From Bryopsis sp. KO-2023 (lineage: Eukaryota; Chlorophyta; Ulvophyceae; Bryopsidales; Bryopsidaceae), in assembly GCA_030272585.1 (NCBI GenBank), contig BSYQ01000012.1, positions 3,162,001 through 3,226,000 on the forward strand: DNA of 64,000 bases, in the 5' to 3' direction. The position numbers and the translations under genes were made by a program. Under the pieces are notes generated by a model, which was not told the DNA's origin, searched no databases, and was given only the letters and a program-made list of their open reading frames with translations. Shown piece by piece: positions 46,880 through 58,601 of the stretch. How positions within the stretch are numbered: the first letter of the stretch is position 1; each line of letters starts with the position of its first letter.

Positions 46880-49800
46880 TCAATACGGCGAGTACCAAGA
46901 TCTTCCACCTCGACCACGACCACGGAAAAAAGTGGGTGGAGGAGGAGGGTACCTGAAAAATAAACCAAGAATGGGAGGTTGAGTCTTCCTTTTTTTCAAT
47001 CGTTTTTACCAGAACACACGATTCTTCACGCTCTGAGCACCGATACAGAGACTAGAGCACCTTTCAAACAAGAACTTATCAAATTTTCCATAAATCACGT
47101 TTTGAATATTTACTTTTTTTTTCTGCGACAATTTCCTTTGGGATTGACTGGATGATGTGTGACAGTCAGAGAAACACCATGAAGAGAATCACTCACCAGC
47201 CGCCATAATAAGCTCCCCGTCCATAGAAAGGTCCACCACCGCCGCCGCCTCCCCTTCCAAAGGGGGCTCCTCTACCTCTGCCACGGCCCCTCTTCATTCC
47301 AGGGACGTTCGTTCGCTTTGGAACCACCTGACAGCAAGATTGCATTCACACCCATTAGAATTAAACACAATATAATTTTGTTTAATTTTAGAAGAGGTGG
47401 GTAGGTATCTCAGGGGCAAATTCCAATTTATGCAGTTTTTTCCAGGCATCCATGGAAAGACACCCAACACGATGGGGCCCCATTGCTACACCAACACAGC
47501 AAGGAAATTCATTGTCCAGTGACTTTCAAAGGACTGGTTACCTTGATTTTCCGACCATGGATCTCTGTATCGTTCAAAGCGCTGGCAGCCTTCACAGCAT
47601 CGGGCTCCAAAAACTCAACAAATGCATAGCCCTTCAAGAAAACCCATCCAAAGAGAGAAAGTCAGTGTCAGACAATATAAACCATAGGCTATTTATGACC
47701 ACGCTGATACATCAGCACATCCATGGAAAGCCATGGAAAGCTATGGAAAGCTATGGAACGGATTGGATTTTTTCACTTGATGGGTTAATGACTACGCACC
47801 TTGGGGTGGCCGAACTTGTCTGTGAGGATTGTCACACGGTTGATAGTCCCACAGCCCTTCAAAACAAAAATCAATGCTCAGTCCAACACACAGACATTCC
47901 TCACATTTAAAATTTCCAGCCCATCGCCATTTCGCAACTGCTATCCTTCTGCACAAACATTTAAAAAAAAATGTCGTAGCAATGGACAAGCCGATATTTG
48001 TAAATCCACGGAGCAAAAACCAAAGACGGGGGCCCCACCACACACCTGGAAATGAACTTGTAACTCTTCGGGTGAAGTCAAGTAATCCACATTTCCGACA
48101 TACACAGATCGGCCATCGACCTCCTCCTTCACAGCCTGGAGTTCCGCCTCCTTCTCTGGAGTGTTTTCAACTTCTACACCGGCCATCTGCATTCCTGAGT
48201 GGGGGTGGCCGTGTCCATGGGAATGTGGGTGGGGGTGGTGCTGGGGTGGGCCCACAGCTGGGGCAGGCCTCGGAACTTGGTTAGGTGCTCTAACAGGTGT
48301 TCCAGTCTGCATCCACCACAACCAAAACACCACCAGCCGTCAGAACAGCATATACAACACAAATCCATGCTCTTATTTCAATGTTTTCGTGGCCTGGACG
48401 GTAGGATGAATGAGTATTTCGCTGCATTTCAGAAAAAAAACGGGGCAGTCTCGGATGGATATGACTAATACATACAAGTATTATGAGAGGGGGCATCTGC
48501 TAGGATGGTTCTATGTGAGACCTGGGGGAACTCTATTCAAGTGAAGAGCTCCATTCAGATCTCCCAGGCAACATGGAGGGGGGAAAACTCGAAAAAAAAC
48601 TCAACCATTATCAAAGAAAGCCTATTTTTGGTTGGATTTTGTGGAGATACAACGAAGGTTGAGGGTTGACTAAATCGACTTACTCCAACATCCTTCAGAG
48701 TAGCAGCTTCTGCCTCCATTTCTGCCAATCGCTTCTTCAGTTGGTCGATCTCCTGTTCACCCAACACCCACTCACATGAAACTGTGTTTTCTCTTTTCCT
48801 CCCTTCTGTTCACCCCTTTTTTTTTAAGCAACATTTTTTTCACACATAATTATAGTTTCTTTCTTTTTCATTTTTTCTTTTCCCTTTTTACCTCTTTTTA
48901 CGGTTACCCTTTTTTTAATATTCGGATATTAGCACACCCTTTTTCTCGTTGCTTCCTTTTTTTAATAATTGCCCACCCCAATTTTTTTTCGCAGCACATG
49001 CATTTTTTAGAATTTTTTGCTGCTTTTTTGTTTCTCTTTTTGTGTGGAGTTATTTTGGGTTTTTCCCCCATTGCTTTTTGTTTCAGAGTTTTTTTTCTTT
49101 CTTCTTCTCTTTTTTGAAAAAAAAAAAAAGCCCTTCATTTTTTCAACCCCCACGACCTGTTTTTCCCCAGGATATAATTCTTTTTCTCCTTAAAACACAC
49201 GCAATAAAATAATTTTTTCTTTTTTTCTTCGAAAAGATAAGGAGTGTTTTCCCTCTTCTGAATCTTTTTCCAGAGAGCACCACTTTGTTATTTTTTTTCT
49301 TTCTTTTTTTCGAAAAAAACGAAAAAAACAACAAAACAGGGTGCATGCGTGCGTGGTTTTATGGCTTTCTTTTTTTCAGACCGGGGTGTTCCGTCACTTT
49401 CACGTTTTTTCCTTTTTATTCCACCCGTTCGCCAAAAAAAAAAGCCACCGTCATATTTAATCAAGAGGATGCAGCGACCGATTCCAAAACAAATCTTTCG
49501 AAAAGGTTCGCAGGAGTTAAACCGGATAGCCCAGTTTCGCTTTCGTACAAAAACGCAATATTTCGGCTGCGCACAGCCACCGGCCGTGGAAAGTCACTAC
49601 GCCAAAACAGGCTTGATTAAGTAGGAAAGAAAAAAAAAGGAAAAAAAAAACAGAGGGAAAAAAATGGTGACTTTTCGAAAGCACCAACGAGATTCGACAC
49701 GAGCGACTCCTCCAATCGCGTTCGAAAAACAAAAGGCGCAGAGCAAAAGTAAACGCAAGAGTACAAAAGCAAACGGAGATATATCCCGGACCGACCGATG

Positions 49801-50194
49801 TGATCTGAGGCTTTCACAGCAAAAAGATTCGATTCCAGCCGAGGGCGATGGCGTAGGATCCCCCTCCGCCCGCCAAAAAGCTCGATTCCCTTCACGGTAC
49901 GCCAGCTCTTCCACGTCCCCCTCGACAAGAGGACAGATTGAGCAAATTCCCCCCCGAAAGAAAGATAGAACAGATGCTGGGAAGGTGAAACGGAGGGAGG
50001 GAGGAAGAAACGGGTGGGGGGAATGGCAGCGGAAAGGGGCAAGTTCTGTGGAGAACATAGTCTCAACGTACCGATTGAGCCTCTTCGTACTGTCGATGGC
50101 CAGCATCCGCGGGTGGCACCGCAACTCCTTCCGCGTCCAACTCTTCGTTCAAGCCGTCCTCTGGCAGTTCTCCTCCGTACATATCGTCGGCCAT
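46880..50194 (-). CDS. PABPN1: nuclear poly(A)-binding protein (PABPN1/PABP2), complete
   Basis: Seven minus-strand exons: 50194-50072, 48752-48684, 48306-48046, 47856-47800, 47631-47542, 47327-47197 and 46952-46880 (TGA). All phases agree; 804 nt, 267 aa. Order of parts: an acidic N-terminus, then a coiled-coil helix ([20 protein letters not shown]), then a His/Pro-rich linker, then one RRM. The RRM has RNP2 VYVGNVDY and RNP1 GYAFVEF, with [12 protein letters not shown] between them. [17 protein letters not shown] leads into an Arg/Gly tail that ends SWYSPY, as in animal PABPN1. The protein binds poly(A) in the nucleus and stimulates poly(A) polymerase. The His-rich linker ([14 protein letters not shown]) replaces the Ala/Gly-rich N-terminus of mammals. 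Intron 1 is 1.3 kb. The gene diverges from bL34. Confidence 0.95.
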
Positions 50195-50689
50195 GGTACC
50201 GCTAAAAACGACGCGACGTGGACTCTCCGTGAGGTGAAAAAGAAAAACTCGACGGGAGCCTCTCACGTTGTGCGTTCGCTTGCTTTACTACCCTCGCTCC
50301 GCTCCGCTCTTTTCCGTTTTAGTTTTTCCTGAGTGTTTCTTCGCTCGTGAACGCAGAATGAGATTCCGGTTGACTCCCTCTCGGCTTAAATGGACACGCT
50401 GAAATGAAACTTTTCGAAAGTTCCTACCCTCTGCGCCACCAAAAAAAAAAAAACCAAACAGAAATGGGAAGACAAATTGCCCTTTTTTTTTCGCCCAAGC
50501 GCGAATCGCAGCACGTGCCGTGGATCGTTTCAGAAAAAAAAAAAATTCGATAAATCGAGCGTTTTTGAAACTTTTTGGGGTGCTGTCATGACGAAACCTT
50601 GCGTGGCTTTTTTTTTTCACACCTCTGTTCTCTGAATTTCAACGGGGGGCATTTTTACCGTGTGGCTGAACAAAAACCTATAGAAAGCT
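50195..50689. promoter_or_regulatory. shared upstream region of PABPN1 and bL34
   Basis: 495 bp between the divergent ATGs at 50194 (minus) and 50690 (plus). It contains A-runs around 50445 and 50530. No defined promoter element was recognised. Confidence 0.4.
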
Positions 50690-53224
50690 ATGTTTTGCAG
50701 GAAAGGGGTTTTCTCGCCCTCCCTGCGTGGGGTTTTAGCAGCGAACTCGCCGGAAGCTGGAGGGGGGATTAAAAGTGTTTTTGACGAGGCCAAACGCGCT
50801 TGCGCTTCTTTTGTGAATCAGCAGTTTCCTTTGGATTTGATCGTGCCAGAGGATAAGAAACTGAACGCAATCTGGTCGAGTGGTAGGTTCCTACCACTCT
50901 TTGTTTGTTCGGGCTGACGGGGAATTTCTGGTGACAGTGACTCGTAGATATAGAAAAAAATGTCTCCTATGAATAAAGTTTGTTTACGTTGGGAAGAATC
51001 CTTTTGTTAAGTCAGCAAGGGGGGTCCTTTTTTTTTCTTCCCCTTGCTGAAAAAAATAAGTTGGAAGGAAAAAAATTAGAAGCCTCTGGCCCGAGACTCA
51101 ATTTTCATTTATGTCCCTCTAAGAAACAAGATAGAAAAAATATATAAATAACCAATAAACAACAGTAGTGTCTGACATGGAATTTTGTCGAGAAACTTTT
51201 CTCTTCTTATTCTGATATGCACCAGAAGAAACAAAAAGTAAAAGTGTGTAAAAATATAGAAAGAAAAAAACATCTCCCCCCACATTCGATGTTTCCAAAA
51301 CAAAAAAAAGTTTTCTTTTCCATCCTCAGTCTTTTTGCTATGTTTATTTTTGTTTATTTTTTTTCGACAATACAGGCTACTCATGCAATCCAAATACCAC
51401 CGCAGTTGATCTACCCAAGGAAGTTGGCAGATTTGTCATTCCTCCGGATGCCCATCAGCAGTTTCCTTGGGGAGCATACATGCACAATGTGAGGGGCACA
51501 CCGATAATTTCTGCACATCCAATTTGATTTGGGAAATAACATGAGCTCAGTGGAAAAATTCTGAATTGGAAAATCAACGAAGGAATTTGAACAGGCTTTG
51601 CGTAAGCCAAACAATTGTATGCAATTGTGGGAGTTGTTTTCTGGTTTGCTTGGGATTTTACTGTTGTTTGTGTTTCATTTATTGCTTCACAATTTTTTAT
51701 TTTTACAATGTATATTTTTATTTTTTATTTTTTTTGGGGAAAGTGTCTATGCCCTTCTGTGCCTTTTCCACATCATAAATATGAAACAAAACAAAACTGC
51801 CAGAAACGTGGTTGAATATGACAAGAAAGTTATTTCAATTTTGAATGCACAAATTGCTACCAGCAATTACACCACCGCAGCATTTTTTTTATTTTTTTTA
51901 TGTAAAAGAAAACCATGTTGGTTTTGAATTTGGAGAAAACATTTCGACCTCTTTCCAGGACAAGAGTGGCAGTGCTTCGGGAACCATCCAAAGACTAACG
52001 GATGTTTCCCAGGTTCAGAGGAGCAAGTTCAATCCAATGATCCCCTGGGTCGATGCTCGACTGGAGGATCTCCTGGATGATCCTGGTGAGCCAATCACCA
52101 TCCACATCAAATATCTATATATGTAGATATATAGTTTCTGATTCTAGTCAACTTCAGATCCGTAATAAAAAAAATAATCCAGCTGGGTGTGGTTTCGTAA
52201 GCATTCTTAAGCCTTTTAAGCTCTCTTAAATATGTACATATTAAAAATAAAGAAAACATAGAAAATCTTAATATATTAAAATATATATAACTGAGGCCAA
52301 TGGTCAGAGTTGATCTGTAAAAGTTACAGAAGCAAGTTGTCCCCCAAGATTTCTGATTTTTCAAGTTGATGGAATGATACGGAATAAAAACTTCTGTTCG
52401 CTCCGTCTGTCATAGCAATCTGGATGGGAGCGTGTGTTGCCAGCAAGGGTCTAAATTTTGTTCTCTGCGGTTTTTTTTTTGGATTTAGATTTGTCCCAAG
52501 AAAAGGAAAAGGTGGCTCCACCAGGGTCTGAAGTGGAGGAAATGAAATGTGTGAAAAGAACTTACCAGCCCAGTGTCCTTATTAGAAAAAGGCGACACGG
52601 TTTCTTGTCGAGGTGCATATCTATACACACGAAATGTTGCAGCTGTTTCTTTTACAGATCAGGAAGTTACAAGCAAGTTGGTTGGTTTATTTTTCTATTT
52701 TTTTTGGAATAGACACACAGTATGCGTCTAGGTCACATGGGGTTGTATTGGGCATGGATTCTTATAATAAAAAAAGAAAAAAGTCCTAAGAATTTGAACC
52801 TTTTTTTCAAAGCGAAAGCTTTTTGCATAAGGTCAGGTAGACTGGGTCTTCCCTGAATATATGGCAGCATCTTTCTTCCCTTTTTTTCTATTATAAAGAA
52901 AGCTAAAAACGTACGTACTGTTCCAACAGGCGTTCATCCACCATCTTTTGCAGTGTCCAGCAGATTTTCATTGATCACTCATTAGTAAACCCCTACTGGT
53001 TTTTGGTTGTTTCTCGAGTGAATAGTTTCTTCTTTTTGTTTTTTTTTTTTGGGGGGGGGGGTGGGGAGGGGCGTTATACATATATATAACCGAGGAAAGG
53101 AAAAAAGTGGAAAGCAAGTGGGAAGTAAAGAATATTGGCTTGCTTGTGTAGGTTGCGAAATCGACACGGAAGGAAAACGTTGTCCCGTCGAAGAAGAAAG
53201 GGTAGATGGAGATTGAGTGCATAA
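50690..53224 (+). CDS. mitochondrial-type ribosomal protein bL34 with long N-terminal extension (209 aa)
   Basis: Five exons: 50690-50882, 51376-51488, 51959-52085, 52489-52612 and 53152-53224 (TAA). All phases agree (630 nt). The C-terminal 43 residues are bacterial-type L34: KRTYQPSVLIRKRRHGFLSR, then the last exon RLRNRHGRKTLSRRRRKGRW and LSA. bL34 is a small basic protein of the large ribosomal subunit. The sequence, ending RWRLSA, resembles plant mitochondrial L34 more than the plastid form. About 165 residues precede it; the first 25 are basic and hydrophobic (MFCRKGVFSPSLRGVLAAN), consistent with a targeting peptide. The extension is unusually long. The last intron holds a T12G11 tract. 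Confidence 0.94.
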
Positions 53225-53289
53225 GTGGCGAACATTTAGGCAAGTACCTATGGATTTTCTTTTTCCTCCCCGGAGGAAAATGAAAAAGC

Positions 53290-55020
53290 CTAACCAAGGA
53301 AAAGACGTTTCAAAAAGTTTTGATCTTTTGGGTGCCGGCCTTTGTTTTGGTTCACTGAAAACGGTGCGAAACTAGATTTCTGCTGCACTTGGGCTTCCTC
53401 CATTTTCGAAAATGTTGTAAATTGTAACGATATATCTGGTGTTGTGTCTGACATAGGGATGTGGGGACTTGTGTAGTGAGTGTGTGCTGGATGTGCGTTG
53501 TGTTTTTTATTATTAGTGTTTTCAGACCTGGAACGTGAAATGATAGGGTCATCGAGTGCTGTATTTACATTGCTTGTCATTTCCATTGTTCAGGTTTGAA
53601 AAGCATGTCCAGCCTTCCTTCTGTAATATGATCATTTTTTCTCCTGGGCAGGGTAAAACCTCGTCCTGACACAGGCAAACCACGCAGTCAGATGTATTCA
53701 CCTCTTGGAATACATTCTTTCTTGTTGATTTCAAGAACAAAAAAACTCTTTTTATTTATTTTTGTTAATAATCTCTTTACATTAATTGTATCACTCAAAA
53801 TGGCCAAGCTGAGCTAATTAATCAGATGTGTCAGCAAGTGCCATCCTGCCCAAAAAAAACAAAAAACAATAGAATATCAGCAACAATTGCAGTACGTTTT
53901 TCAATTTTCCAAAAACTTCAAAGTTTTTTCTTGCAAACCTTTGTATCTTTTGTGCACACCATTGTGCCTTTTTGTCTCGAAAGGATTGAATCATAAATTT
54001 GAATAAATCAGAAAATGTGAATGACAGTTTAACAGCACTTTTTTTTTCTTCCCTTTTTTTCTCGACAGACATGTGTCGAAAAAAATTTGATTATCTGAAA
54101 GCAGGCATGTTGAAAAGTGGCATTTGGCCCAAAATTACCACTATTAAGGGCCTCTTCACAGCATAGGATTGTCTCAAAAGCTGTCCCTGGAATTTGACGA
54201 AGCTGGATGGACTTGGTATGATAGAACAGTGAGTGGCTTTGGTTGCTGGAGATGGGCTGTCAGTCCTTTGAAACAGGGGAGGAGCCTTTATGTGATCAGG
54301 AGTTAAAATTGGGTTTTTAGATCGGGCCAGGAACAAAAGCAAGGCAGAAATCTGATCTGAAACATTTTTTGATCCAGCTGCGGAGAAAGCGATGTTGTGG
54401 GTTATTCACTGGGGTTTGAGTTTTTTTTCCAATAAAAATATTTAAAAAAAGAGGGAAAGAGGGGCTTGTTTTTCTTGGACAATGTGTAAATGATTGATTT
54501 CATGCATCCTTGGATACATCCTGGACACTTTAAGACCCTTAAAAAATACCTTACTAGATTGAAATAAAATAAAATAGACTCCAGCTCATGTTTACAAAAG
54601 TCCAACCCCCCCGACTCTTTAGTTACATTTCGGTAATCTCATCCATTCAGCCGCACACAATCAAAGAAAGAATGTAAAAACACAAATGTGTGGCACAAGC
54701 AACGATATTCTGCAGAAAAGCATTAGTAATAAATTTCTGCATTCTTTAACCCCCCCCCCTCCCCCAAATGAATCCAATATGAAAAAAAAAAAAAAAAACA
54801 TACAAAAAGAATCAAACCTCGAGCAATTGAGGGGTGTTCCTCCGAATCATTCCTAGCAGTTTGTTGAATTTGAGTCCACGGATTGCGCAGGAGGAGGTAT
54901 CGAATTTGTCAAATTCTTTTCTGCTGTATTTCTTTTCGGCAAAAGCATAGCCCATTTCCATCAACCGCATCACTTCGTCGTAATTTTCCAGACTCAAAAA
55001 GTCGAATCTGTCGAATTTCC
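53290..55020 (-). CDS. pieces of an unidentified multi-exon gene
   Basis: Three coding-looking minus-strand segments. 55020-54818 follows CTGCAG and reads KFDRFDFLSLENYDEVMRLM and onward to LLGMIRRNTPQLLE. About 54370-54130 follows CTCCGCAG and reads SKNVSDQISALLLFLARSKN and onward. 53562-53290 follows AATACAG and ends in TAG after KDQNFLKRLFLG. A segment near 53705-53655 contains NTSDCVVCLCQDEVLPC. The full splice chain was not resolved, and the start is not identified (upstream exons would lie above 55020). The YDEVMRLMEMGYAFA motif recalls the C-terminal tail of patatin-like phospholipases, but no catalytic motif is visible here, so no function is assigned. Confidence 0.38.
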
Positions 55021-56873
55021 CTGCAGTAGCAAGTGACAATGAACTGTCTAGTTCATTGTATGCCTAGCAAGGATCCTAGAAAATTATAGCCCCAACATCC
55101 ACATTTGGAAAACTGGCAAAGATGGTGCAATTTATCGTCACAATGATTGACAGTCAGACTTAGCCATCAGTCATCAAAGCCAATTTTTACCAGAACAAAA
55201 AGAGGAATTCAGGAGAAAAAAAGCTGGCACAACCATCCAGCCACATCGAAGTCCAGAAACTGGCCCCCCCAAAAGTCGATTTTTAGTTACATCACTCGTT
55301 CATAGGGCATTGGCCCCCCAAAGTCACATTCTTCTCAAAGTTTTGTCTCCTTTTTGAAATGTACTTTTTTTTTTGGTTTGACTTAATCAATTAATTTACC
55401 CCAATGCATATTCAGCAAAGAGACCAACCCTCCCTCCTACCTATCTCAACACTGCACCTATGAATTTTCTAAGCAAAAAATCAACCCAAGGACAAGAAAA
55501 CAATCCTTTCCACCACATCAACTCTTCTCAGAAGTATCTACACACCTCGTGTTAAAAAACAACACGAGGGTTGGTTTTTTCCCCTTGTTCCGCTCATCCT
55601 ATTCACTCATCCTAGCAACGAACATATGTATGGAGAGATCCAACCCAGAACTCTCTAGAAACCACCCCACCACCAAATGAAAGCAGCCCTTTGAAACCAC
55701 ACACACACACAGAAAAAGACAGACACCCTTTCCCAAACAAGCCCCTTTCATTGTTCGTTTTTTGATCAGCCTAGTAGGGATTCTTCCTACACATTATTGA
55801 ATTTTTCCGGAACGGGGACCTCCTTATTCAACAGCCTCCCCCAAAGAAGAAATAAATTGAGGATTCGGCATCATTTTGACCAAACCAAGGGAAGGCAACA
55901 GGGGGGGTGGGTCTGACTGTCAGTCGGACTGAGAAGGTGCTGGTGTAATGAGGACTGCGAAGACACCGAGCACTCCTCCAAACGAAGGGAAAACCTAAAC
56001 AGCAGAAAAGAAAACAAAAACCGAAACCTCCCACTCAATACTCGTTCGACCCAACTTGGCAGAACATGTTACAGAATTTGTGCTACAGATCACAGTACCC
56101 CTCCTATTTCGCACAGGGATTTGAGAATTTCACCAAGATATGACAGGTCCAACCATCTATTCCCTTCCAGTTTCATTTTTACTTTAGTTCACCATTTTTC
56201 AAATTGCAGCCTTGGCTTTCGAACGCATCGACTGTAGGATGTGTCTATTTTTAGAGCTTGCCCCTCGCTCGCTATTTTTCCAATTTCATTTTTTCTTCCA
56301 AACTGAAACACTGGAAAAGCCATTCCAATCAACACACCTGCACTCTAGCCAGCACCAACACCTAACCTACCCCCTTTTTTTCTGCCTTTTAAAAATGAAA
56401 GGTCTAAATCAAACTTAATCCAATATCTGTGTGAATTAGGGCCAAAATAAGGGTCAAAGGGGGTCAAAATAATCAACTGATTTTTTTTTAAAGGGAAAAA
56501 GTTTTTGGAAATATGTTACAATGCCCTGTCTAACCCCCAAGCCGGATCTTCCAAAGGACCACTCACACGACTTCTATTTTTTTTTCTACCAAATTTCCCC
56601 CCTTTTTCTCTTTTCTACTTTGATTCCCATAAAATTATACAAGGTTTACAAGACCTCCATCCAAAAATAGAATAATATAAGCTGAGGGGTTTGGGGACTA
56701 CAGAACAGAAAGACATTAAAGGACGGGGAAAAGCAAAAACTCCGGAAATTGTACTGGGGGCCAAAAAAAACAGGGAAAAAAAAAATTGTACAAAGACCTC
56801 ACTTTTTTGGCATATTTCAGCCAATAAAATAAGGAAAAAAAAACACGAAAAAGAGAGAGAGAGGGAAAGTCTT
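55021..56873. other. 1.85 kb without a recognised gene
   Basis: C/A-rich and T-rich low-complexity sequence, with (AC)n at 55699-55712. It may contain introns and upstream exons of the 53-55 kb gene, but none was identified. Confidence 0.4.
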
Positions 56874-57883
56874 TCAAAACTGTGTATACCCCGTTTTCTT
56901 GCCGCTTCTCGATTTCTTTTTCGCTTTCCTCAAGTCCATCATTTCAGTTCCACCAGTCCCAGAACTGTCCACCTGTTTTTTTGCGAAAATAAAAACAAAG
57001 CCATCCTCAAAAACATAGAAATTACCAAACAAAGATTTTTTGGTCACAGTGCCAATGATTGCCTCCATTTTTTTGGTTCATTTTCTTTTCCTGGAAAAAA
57101 AAATGTATAAAAATTGAGGGGGGTCTTTTTCTGACTTGAATTAATGGAGTTTCTGAACTCCTTTTATCAAATCCTATTTTTCACCTTAGCTCTGACTTCA
57201 GCTTCCAGCTTTCTCAGCTTCTCTCCAGTTTCCCTGTTTGCTTTTTCCCTCACTTTGGCTTCCTTTTCACTGTGCCTTCTCGCATCCCTCACCATCTGCA
57301 TTTTCGCTTTGGCGATATTCGAAACATCGTTTTTCATCGAAGCACGCGCCCTCTCCCTGAATTTCTCCTCATCCAGTCCCACCTCCTCGGCCGAAAATTT
57401 ATCATTCTTGCTCTTGAAAAAATACCTCCACGGGTTCGCCGATTGAGGAGGGGTGCTGTCCGCAGCGCAACTCGATGGCCGCGAGTTCTCTAACCCGGAA
57501 CCGCTCAACAGAGAAGAGCGCACGTCGGTGGCATGACGTTCTTCGTGTTCAGACCAAAGCTCCCGATCGGCGTAAGGACTGGAATCCGCGTAAGGGCTCA
57601 TGCGAGGAGATTCGATATCGAACGGGGTCGTCGGGGCTCGACAGGGGGATTCCTTGTCAGGCACGCGAAGCGCAGCGACTCTGTGCATCTGCTTCGCGTT
57701 TTCAAACGAAGGCGGGCTCCTCGCGATGTTCCCGGATTGAGTGCAGGGTGTGACTCGAGTGTTGAATGACCTCCCGAGCCAACCGATAAGATCTCTCTCG
57801 GGCTTTTCCAAAGCCTGGCGCCGTTGGAAGACAGCAAAGGTGCTACAGCTGCTCTGTATGTTACAGAAGCCTCGATCGCTCAT
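56874..57883 (-). CDS. basic coiled-coil protein of unknown function (265 aa, two exons)
   Basis: Exon 1 57883-57185 from ATG at 57883; upstream codons in the same frame have no ATG. Exon 2 56972-56874 (TGA), joined in phase 0 (AAG|GTGAAA ... CAG|GTG). The N-terminal two thirds are Ser/Pro-rich and probably disordered. Residues about 165-233 are a charged helix likely to form a coiled coil (EEKFRERARASMKNDVSNIA, then KLRKLEAEVRAK). The C-terminus is Lys/Arg-rich (DLRKAKKKSRSGKKTGY). If the splice is not used, the first exon simply runs on a few codons to a stop at 57167. No family recognised. Confidence 0.6.
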
Positions 57884-58283
57884 TTTCCAGCTCAACCAGG
57901 GAAAAAGTGACAGGTGACTGACCGACGACAAAGATGAGTCAAATTCGATGAGCCACGTGGCTCCAGTCCGCTGGGTTTGGGTTTTCTGCTCCTCCCCTCA
58001 CTTTCCCCTTTCTTTCCTTCGTTCAAAAGGAGATCCACAGCATGGATGAATCGACGCTTTTTTTACCGTCGACAGGGAAAAACACGCAAATGCTTCAGGG
58101 AGGAGCCCCCCTCCATCCTTTCCGATTTTAGAACAGCGACAGATTTTCACACTTTTGTTCAGATTGAACATCATCACTCTGAATAAGAAAGAAAGGAAAT
58201 TTAAAAGGGGATTTTGTTTTCTACCCCCAGCCCAACAAAGAATTTCGTTATGGGTTTGCGCGCTTTCTTCCTCCGTCGCGAAA
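57884..58283. promoter_or_regulatory. shared upstream region of the coiled-coil and LYR genes
   Basis: 400 bp between divergent start codons at 57883 (minus) and 58284 (plus). It must contain both promoters. No defined element seen. Confidence 0.35.
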
Positions 58284-58601
58284 ATGTGTCCGCCGAGGAA
58301 CGCCGCGAACATATTGAAAGCCTATCGCGAGCTCCTGATTTTGACGAAGCGCTTGCCGACTGAAAAGATCGGGCCAGCGTGGAGGGAAGCTACAGAAACC
58401 GTGCGAGCCCACAAGAACGAGACGGATCCTCAAAAGATCTCGGATCTATACAGGCAGATGGTGTCTAAGATTGGCGTACTGAGAATGATGACGCCCAGAG
58501 TGAGGGGCGACAGAGAAAGGTTCAATTGCGCCCCTGGAACGTACGTCCTTAGAGATGGCGAGCTCGTGCATGGGGAAGGCGAGCCCTTGGGCAGTCGGTG
58601 A
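58284..58601 (+). CDS. LYR-motif protein (about 105 aa)
   Basis: ATG at 58284 follows CGCGAAA and opens ILKAYRELLILTKRLPTEKI, the typical start of a Complex1_LYR domain (helix with a YR motif). It continues with AWREATETVRAHKNETDPQK and DLYRQMVSKIGVLRMM. LYR proteins act in mitochondria with acyl-carrier protein, in Fe-S cluster delivery or respiratory-complex assembly; which one this is cannot be told. A 30-residue tail (FNCAPGTYVLRDGELVHGEG) follows. The frame ends CGG TGA at 58599-58601, but that TGA lies inside a perfect donor, CG|GTGAGT, so a further exon is possible. Confidence 0.7.
   Translation: MCPPRNAANILKAYRELLILTKRLPTEKIGPAWREATETVRAHKNETDPQKISDLYRQMVSKIGVLRMMTPRVRGDRERFNCAPGTYVLRDGELVHGEGEPLGSR

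Noticed and set aside
53290..55020. Patatin-like phospholipase
   Set aside because: Only a short tail-like motif is similar; no GxSxG or DGG motif is visible in the window.
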